Source of the DNA: Chitinophagaceae bacterium
GTDB lineage: Bacteria > Bacteroidota > Bacteroidia > Chitinophagales > Chitinophagaceae
Length of the DNA stretch: 64,000 bases
Reading direction: 5' to 3'
Assembly: GCA_024508725.1 (NCBI GenBank)
Contig: JANINS010000004.1
Location: forward strand, 328,163 to 392,162
Position numbers and translations under genes: made by a program. The notes under the pieces are model-generated. The model did no database searches, had not been told where the DNA came from, and saw nothing but the letters and a program-made list of their open reading frames with translations. Below are positions 45,556 to 53,187 of this stretch, one piece after another (positions within the stretch are counted from its first letter, which is position 1; every line of letters starts with the position of its first letter).

Positions 45556-45879
45556 TTAAAGTGAAGCCAATGCCAGTTCAAAAAGTGATTTAAGCTCTGC
45601 CGCAAAAGTTTGTAATCCTGAATTACTAATGCTCACCAACGTTTCAGGATCGATCACTGAAATTTCTGTACTGCCTGTATCCAGTTCTTGTATAAATACG
45701 CTACAGGGAAAGAATACACCAAAAGGATGCAGCTCTAAACTGATCTTCTTTTTCAGGTTATCAAGAATATCAACTTTGATAATGCCGAATCCATCGTTCT
45801 GAAGTTCCTGTTTTACTTTTTCGAAAGCTCCATCGAAAGCAATCGGAATGGTTTTGCTGAGGCTTTGTTTCATGATCAT
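45556..45879 (-). CDS. DUF302 domain protein
   Basis: 107 residues. The single DUF302 domain has FEKVKQELQNDGFGIIKVDI, the F-P-C region (FGVFFPCSVFIQELDTG) and EISVIDPETLV. This family often appears with oxidative stress or metal genes; its activity is unknown. The start may be at the second Met (45873). Convergent with the DUF4142 gene. Confidence 0.85.
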   Translation of the reverse strand: MIMKQSLSKTIPIAFDGAFEKVKQELQNDGFGIIKVDILDNLKKKISLELHPFGVFFPCSVFIQELDTGSTEISVIDPETLVSISNSGLQTFAAELKSLFELALASL

Positions 45880-45950
45880 GGTTGCTATGAGTGAAGAGAT
45901 GCTATATCGTTTGCTGCATGGCAGCGAAAATTAATTGGCAGAAATATGAC

Positions 45951-45969
45951 GCAGTTACAGTGTAACTGC
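45951..45969. promoter_or_regulatory. Perfect palindrome, candidate operator
   Basis: GCAGTTACA-G-TGTAACTGC, two perfect 9-bp arms about one base, 72 bp upstream of the DUF302 start and 217 bp before holA. Symmetry and length fit a dimeric repressor site, presumably controlling DUF302. There is no T run, so it is not a terminator. The rest of this 306-bp gap holds only the holA -7 box. Confidence 0.5.
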
Positions 45970-46173
45970 CGATTTATTAACCATGACCGGGAAGTTTCGT
46001 AGTACAAAAGTCGCCGTTATCTGCAAGCCTCCGAATGATTTATTTCAATTGCAAAAAGGAGTTTTTTCATAGGAAAAGACGATGAATTAAAGTATATTAT
46101 CATCTTTTTCAGGTTTGTGATAAATACTTTTCAACAACTCACATTCTGCAATTCTCATCTGTAAAGCGACTTT

Positions 46174-46181
46174 TATATTTG
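46174..46181 (+). promoter_or_regulatory. -7 box of holA
   Basis: TATATTTG, ending 4 bp before the holA ATG at 46186. Implies a leaderless transcript. No clear -33 motif. Confidence 0.5.
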
Positions 46182-46185
46182 CCAC

Positions 46186-47184
46186 ATGTCTGCTGAAAAG
46201 ATCATAGCCGATTGGAAGAAAGGAAACTTCAAGCCGATCTATTGGTTAGAAGGTGAGGAGCCATATCACATAGATAAGGTGATAGAATATGCAGAACATA
46301 AAATTCTAAGTGAGAGTGAAGCAAGCTTTAATCTCACCGTGTTTTATGGTAGAGATGCAGATTGGGCTTCAGTGGTAAATGCTTGTCGGCGTTATCCCAT
46401 GTTTGCAGAAAGGCAAGTGGTGCTGTTGAAAGAAGCACAGCAAATGAAAGACATTGAAAAGCTGGAAGGCTATATAGACAATCCACTTACATCTACAGTT
46501 TTCGTGGTGAGTTATAAAGATAAAAAAGTAGATGCCCGTACAAAGTTTGCCAAGCTGTTAAAAGCAAAAGGCGAAATGGTCACCACGAAAAAGCTATACG
46601 ATAACCAACTTCCACAATGGGCCAATGAAATGGTGGAGAGCAAAGGCTTATCAATCAATCAAAAGGCGTTGGCTTTGCTGGTAGATCATATCGGGAATGA
46701 CCTGAACAGGATCGAGAACGAAATTGAAAAACTTGCTGTAAACCTCGGCAACAGAAAAACCATCAGCGAAGATGATATTGAGAAATACATTGGTGTAAGT
46801 AAAGAGTTCAATGTATTTGAATTGCAGGATGCATTGGGAAAAAAGAATTTACCGAAAGCGATACGCATCATTCAATATTTTCAAAGTAATCCCAAAGCTG
46901 CACCCATTCAACTGATACTTCCTTCTTTATATGGCTACTTCAGCAAAGTGTATATGATCTTTGGTGCCGGAAGCAATGATGAAAAAATGATCGCTTCTGC
47001 CATTGGCGTGAATCCTTTTTTTGTGAAGGATTATCTTGTTGCAGCAAAGAATTATGGCCAGCAGGGAGTAGAAAAAACACTGTTGCTACTTCATCAATAC
47101 AACCTACGCAGCATTGGTGTGCATGATGCAGGAACGGAGGACGGGGACCTGATGAAAGAGTTGGTGGTGAAGATGATGAGTTAA
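46186..47184 (+). CDS. holA: DNA polymerase III subunit delta
   Basis: 332 residues of the clamp-loader delta subunit, which opens the beta sliding clamp. The N-terminal KPIYWLEGEEPYHIDKVI corresponds to the degenerate P-loop region. RRYPMFAERQVVLLKEAQQM and LLVDHIGNDLNRIENEIEKLA are family-typical. Length is normal. Single gene with a -7 box next to the start. Confidence 0.92.
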   Translation: MSAEKIIADWKKGNFKPIYWLEGEEPYHIDKVIEYAEHKILSESEASFNLTVFYGRDADWASVVNACRRYPMFAERQVVLLKEAQQMKDIEKLEGYIDNPLTSTVFVVSYKDKKVDARTKFAKLLKAKGEMVTTKKLYDNQLPQWANEMVESKGLSINQKALALLVDHIGNDLNRIENEIEKLAVNLGNRKTISEDDIEKYIGVSKEFNVFELQDALGKKNLPKAIRIIQYFQSNPKAAPIQLILPSLYGYFSKVYMIFGAGSNDEKMIASAIGVNPFFVKDYLVAAKNYGQQGVEKTLLLLHQYNLRSIGVHDAGTEDGDLMKELVVKMMS

Positions 47185-47216
47185 TTATTTAGCAAGCTTT
47201 CTGTTCTTTACCCATC

Positions 47217-47387
47217 GTCTGTTGTGTCACTCACTTGTACGTTCTGAACAGTATTCAGCAGATATGAGTCGTGAATGATAAGTTGTAAATTCACAGCTGA
47301 CGATTGACGATTCATGTTCAAAATGCACAAGAGTGCGACGCAACGGAAGCCAAATCAATGTACCTCAGCTGGTCTCCAAAAAATAAC
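47217..47387. repeat. Dispersed repeat, composite facing pair (copy 8)
   Basis: Plus core TTGTGTCACTCACTTGTAC at 47222-47240, followed by GTTCTGAACAGTATTCAGCA. A facing minus core TTGCGTCGCACTCTT lies at 47329-47343. On the minus strand it begins GAGACCAGCTG, as does the composite at 15959-16065, with a longer and different middle. Confidence 0.72.
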
Positions 47388-47446
47388 TGTATTGATTATC
47401 AAAGCTGCTCTTAAACACCTTAGCATCTAATTAACTGCCAATGAAT

Positions 47447-47454
47447 TAGATTTG
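47447..47454 (+). promoter_or_regulatory. -7 box of def
   Basis: TAGATTTG, 5 bp before the def ATG at 47460, so the mRNA is probably leaderless. Confidence 0.5.
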
Positions 47455-47459
47455 CGGCC

Positions 47460-48038
47460 ATGATTCTTCCAATAGTTGCATACGGAGCTCCGGTTTTAAG
47501 AAAAGTTGCAGGTGATATCACGAAAGATTATCCTGAACTAGATAAGTTTATTGCCGATATGTGGGAAACCATGTATTACAGCAATGGTGTTGGCCTCGCT
47601 GCTCCGCAAGTGAATAAAGACATTCGTGTTTTTGTAGTAGATACCGAACAGATATTCGAGAACCAGGAAGATGATGAGAAAGGAAAATATGCTGATGAAC
47701 CGGGAATAAAAAGAGTTTTCATCAACCCACATATCAAAACCTTCGATGGTGAAGATTGGGCATATAATGAAGGTTGTCTCAGCATTCCCAAGATCAGGGA
47801 AGATGTGATGAGACCAGAAACGATTGTAATGGAGTATATGGATGAAAATTTTCAGCCACATACAGAAACATTCAATGGCATCACAGCAAGAGTGATACAA
47901 CATGAATACGATCACCTCGAAGGGAAACTGTTTATCGATTACCTGAAACCACTTCGCAGAAAAATGTTGCAGGGTAAACTCAATGATATCAGCAAAGGCA
48001 AAGTTCGGGTGGATTATAAAATGATATTTAATAAATGA
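47460..48038 (+). CDS. def: Peptide deformylase
   Basis: Metalloenzyme removing the formyl group from nascent N-terminal Met. 192 residues. All three motifs are present: GVGLAAPQVN, EGCLSIP (metal Cys) and QHEYDHLEGKLF (two metal His and catalytic Glu). Overlaps the following secreted-protein gene by 4 bp (ATGA). Confidence 0.96.
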   Translation: MILPIVAYGAPVLRKVAGDITKDYPELDKFIADMWETMYYSNGVGLAAPQVNKDIRVFVVDTEQIFENQEDDEKGKYADEPGIKRVFINPHIKTFDGEDWAYNEGCLSIPKIREDVMRPETIVMEYMDENFQPHTETFNGITARVIQHEYDHLEGKLFIDYLKPLRRKMLQGKLNDISKGKVRVDYKMIFNK

Positions 48039-48967
48039 GGTGGTTGATCATCATCTCATTTCTCTTTTTATGCGTTTCAACCAACGCACAGTCAAAAGAC
48101 ACCACTGTATTTTACGAAGGCAAAACATACACATTGCCTGATGTTATCGTTGGCGATAGCAAATGGTACATCGAATTCCTGAACCGCATCAAGAACGACA
48201 CAACTTTCTACAAGGCTTTCCGCAATCTTCGTGTGCTGAATTTTACATCGTTCAACGATATCAAAATGCTGGATAAGAAGCGAAAAGTAAAAGCTTCGAT
48301 GTTCAGCAAAACCAAACAGGTAAGAACAGATGGCTGCAGGCAAACACAAGTATTGGAAGAAAATACAACCGGTGATTTTTACGACAAGAAACACCAGTAC
48401 AATTATTTCACTGCTGAGCTTTATGCTGCTTTATTCTTCGCTCCGCAAAAAGTTTGTGGCGAAACGAATATTGTAAAAGGTGTAGACATCTCTGCCAAGA
48501 ACAAGAAAGGAATAGAAAAACATAAAGAGCAATTGAAGATGCTTTTTTTCAATCCCGGTAAGAAGATACAGGGGATTCCATTCATGGGTGATAAAGTCAA
48601 CATCTTTGAACCCAGCGCTATACAGTTATACGACTTCAGAGTTGACCAGGACACCTACAGAGGCACCCCGGCTTTGGTTTTCACTGCACGTCCTAAAGCA
48701 GATGCAGATAAGGATGATATAGTGATCGATTCGATGGTCACCTGGTTTGATGCTAAGAATATGAACATTCTTGCACGAACGTACACACTCAGTTACAGTG
48801 CCGGTGTTTACGATTTCAATGTAACGATGGAAGTAGAAATGCAACAGTTTGGTGAACTCACTGTTCCGAAAGTCTTGCGTTATAATGGTGAGTGGGATGT
48901 GATGTTTAAGAAAAAAGAAAGAGCTGTTTTTACTGCAACATTGTTCGATTTTAGTAAAGAAAAATAA
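48035..48967 (+). CDS. Secreted hypothetical protein (310 aa)
   Basis: Signal peptide MRWLIIISFLFLCVSTNAQ, then about 290 residues of mixed alpha/beta sequence rich in Lys, Asp and Phe. There are no membrane segments and no sorting domain. Translationally coupled to def, which is curious but may be chance. I do not recognise the family. The C-terminal half contains beta strands such as TPALVFTARP and VTWFDAKNMNILARTYTL. Confidence 0.75.
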   Translation: MRWLIIISFLFLCVSTNAQSKDTTVFYEGKTYTLPDVIVGDSKWYIEFLNRIKNDTTFYKAFRNLRVLNFTSFNDIKMLDKKRKVKASMFSKTKQVRTDGCRQTQVLEENTTGDFYDKKHQYNYFTAELYAALFFAPQKVCGETNIVKGVDISAKNKKGIEKHKEQLKMLFFNPGKKIQGIPFMGDKVNIFEPSAIQLYDFRVDQDTYRGTPALVFTARPKADADKDDIVIDSMVTWFDAKNMNILARTYTLSYSAGVYDFNVTMEVEMQQFGELTVPKVLRYNGEWDVMFKKKERAVFTATLFDFSKEK

Positions 48968-48994
48968 TTATTTAGCCAGCGACATATCATTACT

Positions 48995-49040
48995 AAACTT
49001 CGTTGTGTCACTCACTTGTACGTTCTAAACAATAGGCATC
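48995..49040 (+). repeat. Dispersed intergenic repeat, copy 9
   Basis: Core TTGTGTCACTCACTTGTAC at 49003-49021, then GTTCTAAAC. It lies between convergent genes. Confidence 0.72.
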
Positions 49041-49044
49041 AATT

Positions 49045-49854
49045 TTAAGCCTTGATAAAGCTCCTCTGACTATTAAATTGATTTCGCATGTTTTCTTCGG
49101 GAGCTATGACATCAGATCTGTGTGAAAGAATTCGAAGTGTTATTAAATAAGGCAATAGTTCATAGTAGGGAATTCTCATCACCAAATGATCTGCAAGAAG
49201 AAATACAATAAAAAGAACGATCAAAATCGTATCGTACTTCTTTGTAAAAAATCCAATAATGAACGTCAGTTCTAAAAGCGTTGCAACCACGTAAAGAATA
49301 AATCCAAATGTTTTGTGGTGGATGATCCATTGGATCATTTCTGTTTGCCAATAGCCTGGTGAAGAGCTCAAAAGGTCTGCATGTTGATAAAGCAACACAC
49401 CACTCATTTGATCTGTATTAAAGATGCCACCATTTACAATCTTCCAAATGCCTGCTGAAACGAAGAAAAATAAAAAGAAATAGCGCAATCCTTCAATAAG
49501 TAATCGAAATGTTTTGGGATTGCTTAGAAAAACAATCGGAAACAGGAGCCAGGCTGTATGTGCTTCGATCGAAGTGGTAGGAAATAAAGTGTAACTCTGT
49601 ACATAGATCCAGTTCACCAGTAACATTAAAACAGCAACGATCGTTGAACCTGTTTTAAAAATGTTATGACTTAAAAAGTAGATCAGCGGCATTGCATAAA
49701 AGAAAGCATCGAACATTCCCCATCCTTCAGGATTATTAGCGAGCCATTGGTGTATTTCTGTTCTCATGAACAGCCATGTAAAACCATCGAAACGGGTTAA
49801 GAAGATATTTGGCATCACCTGGAACATCCACAAACCATTCAATAGTTTATACAC
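49045..49854 (-). CDS. Polytopic membrane protein of unknown function
   Basis: 269 residues from a GTG at 49854, with about seven hydrophobic segments. Aromatic-rich loops such as FDGFTWLFM and MIQWIIHH are seen. The same frame continues upstream for 21 codons of membrane-like sequence (NTSFKHKIVAYYCVFFYLLA) to a CTG at 49917, whose bases overlap the TGA of the upstream gene (CTGA). I suspect that is the real start. It forms a two-gene unit with the 149-residue protein. No family recognised. Confidence 0.7.
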   Translation of the reverse strand: MYKLLNGLWMFQVMPNIFLTRFDGFTWLFMRTEIHQWLANNPEGWGMFDAFFYAMPLIYFLSHNIFKTGSTIVAVLMLLVNWIYVQSYTLFPTTSIEAHTAWLLFPIVFLSNPKTFRLLIEGLRYFFLFFFVSAGIWKIVNGGIFNTDQMSGVLLYQHADLLSSSPGYWQTEMIQWIIHHKTFGFILYVVATLLELTFIIGFFTKKYDTILIVLFIVFLLADHLVMRIPYYELLPYLITLRILSHRSDVIAPEENMRNQFNSQRSFIKA

Positions 49855-49913
49855 TGCTAACAGGTAGAAGAAAACGCAGTAGTATGCAACGATCTTATGT
49901 TTAAAACTGGTAT

Positions 49914-50363
49914 TCAGGGTTGATAGGTTTTATTTTGAATACTTACCTGCATGATCTGTTTATCGAGCAGTTCACTTAAATAAAGCTGATACCAGAATGA
50001 AAAATCGTTCTTGGTGAGCTGGTTGCTGTAAAGTTTATAACTGTTTGCGCCAGTAATTTTCCTGGCGTGTTCAAACATTTGTGCATTCCAGCTTTTATGT
50101 TTTGAATAATACACTAAAGGTTGAATGATCTTATCCCATTGCTGTGGTGTAAAATCTTTGGGCTTTAGTTCTTCTCCATCAACGGTCACTCCGAAGATAG
50201 GATATGATTGCTGCGGTTTCATTACCTCACTGTACATGCCGTAATGGTAGAAAGGAGAGAATACCATTCCTTTTTTTAAATTGATGAACAGTTGGCATAC
50301 AATGAACAATACCACTGCTGCGAACCAGAATTTACTTTGCTGAAAGAGGGTCTTCAGATACAT
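49914..50363 (-). CDS. Single-pass membrane protein (149 aa)
   Basis: One membrane helix near the N-terminus (FWFAAVVLFIVCQLFI), then a soluble domain of about 115 residues rich in Tyr, Gln and Lys (FYHYGMYSEVMKPQQSYPIF). First gene of a two-gene unit with the polytopic protein. Its TGA may overlap that gene's CTG start. Function unknown. Confidence 0.7.
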   Translation of the reverse strand: MYLKTLFQQSKFWFAAVVLFIVCQLFINLKKGMVFSPFYHYGMYSEVMKPQQSYPIFGVTVDGEELKPKDFTPQQWDKIIQPLVYYSKHKSWNAQMFEHARKITGANSYKLYSNQLTKNDFSFWYQLYLSELLDKQIMQVSIQNKTYQP

Positions 50364-50383
50364 AAATAGTAATGCAGCTCAGC

Positions 50384-50452
50384 TGCCGAATAAAGATATG
50401 CAGTTGAAGAGTGCGACGCAAGTAAAGCTAAATAGATGACCGGAACGCTGGC
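50384..50452 (-). repeat. Dispersed intergenic repeat, copy 10
   Basis: Minus-strand core TTGCGTCGCACTCTT at 50407-50421, followed on that strand by CAACTGCATATCTTTATTCG. Located between the M42 peptidase and the membrane pair. Confidence 0.7.
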
Positions 50453-51585
50453 TACAAATAACTCAGATTCGTTTTTGGCGTTAGTGCCAGCAATGTTTCG
50501 TGCATGAGCCTGATCGTATTTTCAATATCATCCCTGTGCAGCATCTCAACGGTTGTATGCATGTAACGCAGCGGAATTGAGATCAATACCGACGGGCAAC
50601 CATCGTTTGCATAAGCAAAACTATCTGTGTCTGTACCGGTACTGCGGCTCACTGTTCGCATTTGCAGCGGAATATTTTTCTTCTCTGCTACATCAATTAC
50701 AAACTGCAGTAGTTTGTTGTGAACGGCAGGCCCATAGCATGGAGAAGGTCCTTTGCCACACATTACATCGCCTTCGATCATTTTATTGATCATTGGTGTG
50801 TTGGTATCATGCGTTACATCTGTAATGATGGCTACATTTGGTTTGATGCGTCTGGCAATCATTTCTGCACCACGCAAACCGATCTCTTCCTGAACGGCAT
50901 TTACAATGTATAAACCAAAGGGGAGTTTATTACGGTTTTCTTTTAATTGCCTCGCCACTTCAGCGATCATGAAACCACCAATGCGATTGTCGAAAGCACG
51001 ACCTATGTAATATCCATTTGCAAGTTCATCGAAGCCTTCCTGGTAAGTGACTACAGAGCCAATGTGTATTCCAAGATCTTCCACTTCTTTCTTGCTTCTT
51101 GCGCCACAATCGATGAAGAGATTGTCCACTTTTGGCTGTGGTTCCTTTGCTTCGGGGTTCGAATGTCTTGTATGAATAGCAGGCCATCCGAAAACGCCTG
51201 TAACCAATCCTTTTTTCCCATGGATATTCACTCTCATAGAAGGAGCGATCTGCTGATCTACACCACCATTACGCTTAACATATATTAGTCCATCATCTTT
51301 GATGTAATTAACAAACCAGCTGATCTCATCTGCATGAGCTTCGATCACTACTTTAAACTCAGCATCAGGATTGATCACACCAACTGCAGTTCCGTAAGGG
51401 TCAACAAAAGTAGTATCAACATAAGGTTTGATATAATCCAACCACAAACGCTGACCTGCAGATTCGAATCCAACAGGTGAAGCGTTGTTGATATAATTTC
51501 TTAAGAACTCTAATGAATTATCGGTAAGAATTTGCTTTTGTTTGACTTTACGAGCTGCAGGTGCAGCCTTTTTTGTCTTAGCCAT
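50452..51585 (-). CDS. M42 family metallopeptidase
   Basis: Di-metal (Zn/Co) aminopeptidase of the M42 (glutamyl aminopeptidase/TET) family, a large self-compartmentalising cytosolic peptidase. 377 residues from the preferred ATG 51585 (MAKTKK); an upstream Met adds an unlikely leader. The metal and catalytic residues appear in IEAHADEISWF, GRAFDNRIGG, NAVQEEIGLRGAEM and ITDVTHDT. A Lys/Ala-rich N-terminal tail of about 20 residues is unusual. Confidence 0.92.
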   Translation of the reverse strand: MAKTKKAAPAARKVKQKQILTDNSLEFLRNYINNASPVGFESAGQRLWLDYIKPYVDTTFVDPYGTAVGVINPDAEFKVVIEAHADEISWFVNYIKDDGLIYVKRNGGVDQQIAPSMRVNIHGKKGLVTGVFGWPAIHTRHSNPEAKEPQPKVDNLFIDCGARSKKEVEDLGIHIGSVVTYQEGFDELANGYYIGRAFDNRIGGFMIAEVARQLKENRNKLPFGLYIVNAVQEEIGLRGAEMIARRIKPNVAIITDVTHDTNTPMINKMIEGDVMCGKGPSPCYGPAVHNKLLQFVIDVAEKKNIPLQMRTVSRSTGTDTDSFAYANDGCPSVLISIPLRYMHTTVEMLHRDDIENTIRLMHETLLALTPKTNLSYL

Positions 51586-51661
51586 GTGTGATGAATATTT
51601 TAAGATAATGAGAATGCTTGTCGCATCAAATTGCGACAAAGCTACACAATCGAATTTGTTA

Positions 51662-52111
51662 TTAAAGTTTCAGGAACTCAACCTTCGGTGTACGAACGGT
51701 ATCACTGATGTTGCCATCAGCATCTTTTATCCAGAAAGAATAAGCAACAGAATCTTTGGCACTTTGCCCGTTTGAGTTGGCACAAGCTAAAAATCCTGCC
51801 TGTCCGTAAGTGAAACTGTAAACCAGTTCACCATTTCCCGAATCTTCGAAAGCAGGAAGATTAAAGCTTGAAGTATCGGTTAATTTGAAAGGACAGGTTG
51901 TAAACTTCCTTGCAATGAACAGTGTGTGAAGTGCTTTATCATTCTTCGGCGTAAACTTGAATTTGTATTGCACCAGGTCATTCGGTGCAAAGCTGGTTGA
52001 GTTTACGTTTTTAAAATCGAGGCCGATCTTAGGTCCGTCGTTCTTCTTTGTGCAAGCAATAAATACGATAACTAATAATACTGCTGATATACTTAGTAAT
52101 TTCGCCTTCAT
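51662..52111 (-). CDS. Small lipoprotein, hypothetical
   Basis: 149 residues from ATG 52111 (MKAKLLSISAVLLVIVFIAC, lipobox Cys20). The mature domain is beta-rich with KFTPKNDKALHTLFIARKF and SFWIKDADGNISDTVRTPKVEF, resembling an Ig/PKD-like sandwich. An upstream Met at 52147 would break the signal peptide. Divergent from the LuxE-like gene. Function unknown. Confidence 0.75.
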   Translation of the reverse strand: MKAKLLSISAVLLVIVFIACTKKNDGPKIGLDFKNVNSTSFAPNDLVQYKFKFTPKNDKALHTLFIARKFTTCPFKLTDTSSFNLPAFEDSGNGELVYSFTYGQAGFLACANSNGQSAKDSVAYSFWIKDADGNISDTVRTPKVEFLKL

Positions 52112-52161
52112 TTTATCCTTTGTTGAATTCAAATTTAGCCAAAACAAATCATTGAACGCCG

Positions 52162-53142
52162 GTGAATATTGCTTCTATTAACAATATTTTCTTTGTAGAT
52201 GCTCAATCCTTTACAGAACGTTGCCTGGAAGTTTTCCGGTTCCAGTACCAGGATAATGAGGTATATCGCCAATGGTGTGATGCGGTAGACCGTGCCCCAG
52301 CCAAAGTGAATTCCATTGAACAAATTCCGTTTTTACCCATCTCGCTCTTTAAATCGCACAAAATAATAGCTGGCGAATTTGAAGCAGCGGTGATATTCGA
52401 AAGCAGTGGAACCACTCAAACCACATCGAGCAGGCATTTTTTGAAAAGTACTGAGCTGTACAGGAATAGTTTTATGGAAGCTTTTCAAATGTTCTATGGA
52501 GATCCTTCAGACTATTGTATCCTTGCCTTGCTTCCTTCTTACCTTGAGAAGGGAAATTCTTCACTTGTTTTTATGGTGGATGAACTGATCCGGCAAAGTA
52601 ATCATCCGCAAAGCGGATTTTACCTGCATGATCATGCTGAACTGGCTGAGCGATTGAGTACATTGGAACAATCAACGCAGAAGACAATTTTGTTTGGTGT
52701 TACGTATGCTTTACTTGATTTTGCTGAAGCATATCCGATTTCATTGACGCATACTACGATCATTGAAACCGGTGGAATGAAAGGTCGAAAAAAAGAGCTG
52801 ACCAGGTTAGAGGTTCATGAGATATTAAAACAGGCGTTTGGGTTGCAGCAAGTTCATTCTGAATATAGCATGACGGAATTGCTGAGCCAGGCTTATTCTA
52901 AAGCCAATGGCGTGTTCAGGTGTCCCCCATGGATTAAAATACTTATTCGAAGTGAAGATGATCCGCTGGAAGTTAAAAACGAGGGTAGGGGAGTGATCAA
53001 TATAATAGACCTGGCAAATGTTTATAGCTGTTCTTTCATTGCAACAGACGATGCCGGAATACTGAACAGCGACGGAAGTTTTGAGGTGTTGGGCAGAGTC
53101 GATAACAGTGATATACGAGGTTGTAGTTTACTTGCGCTGTAG
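52162..53142 (+). CDS. LuxE/PaaK-type acyl-protein synthetase-like protein
   Basis: 326 residues resembling the acyl-protein synthetase (LuxE) branch of adenylate-forming enzymes. LPISLFKSHKI and the phosphate-loop-like FESSGTTQTTSSRH appear at about residues 60-95, EYSMTELLSQAY in the C-terminal half, and a C-terminal GRVDNSDIRG. No LuxC/LuxD partners are present, so not bioluminescence. It may activate a fatty or aryl acid for surface glycan or lipid work. It stands alone. Confidence 0.8.
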   Translation: MNIASINNIFFVDAQSFTERCLEVFRFQYQDNEVYRQWCDAVDRAPAKVNSIEQIPFLPISLFKSHKIIAGEFEAAVIFESSGTTQTTSSRHFLKSTELYRNSFMEAFQMFYGDPSDYCILALLPSYLEKGNSSLVFMVDELIRQSNHPQSGFYLHDHAELAERLSTLEQSTQKTILFGVTYALLDFAEAYPISLTHTTIIETGGMKGRKKELTRLEVHEILKQAFGLQQVHSEYSMTELLSQAYSKANGVFRCPPWIKILIRSEDDPLEVKNEGRGVINIIDLANVYSCSFIATDDAGILNSDGSFEVLGRVDNSDIRGCSLLAL

Positions 53143-53187
53143 TGAACGATTTTAAGTTAGAATCACGACATCTTTCGGTAAATTGCT

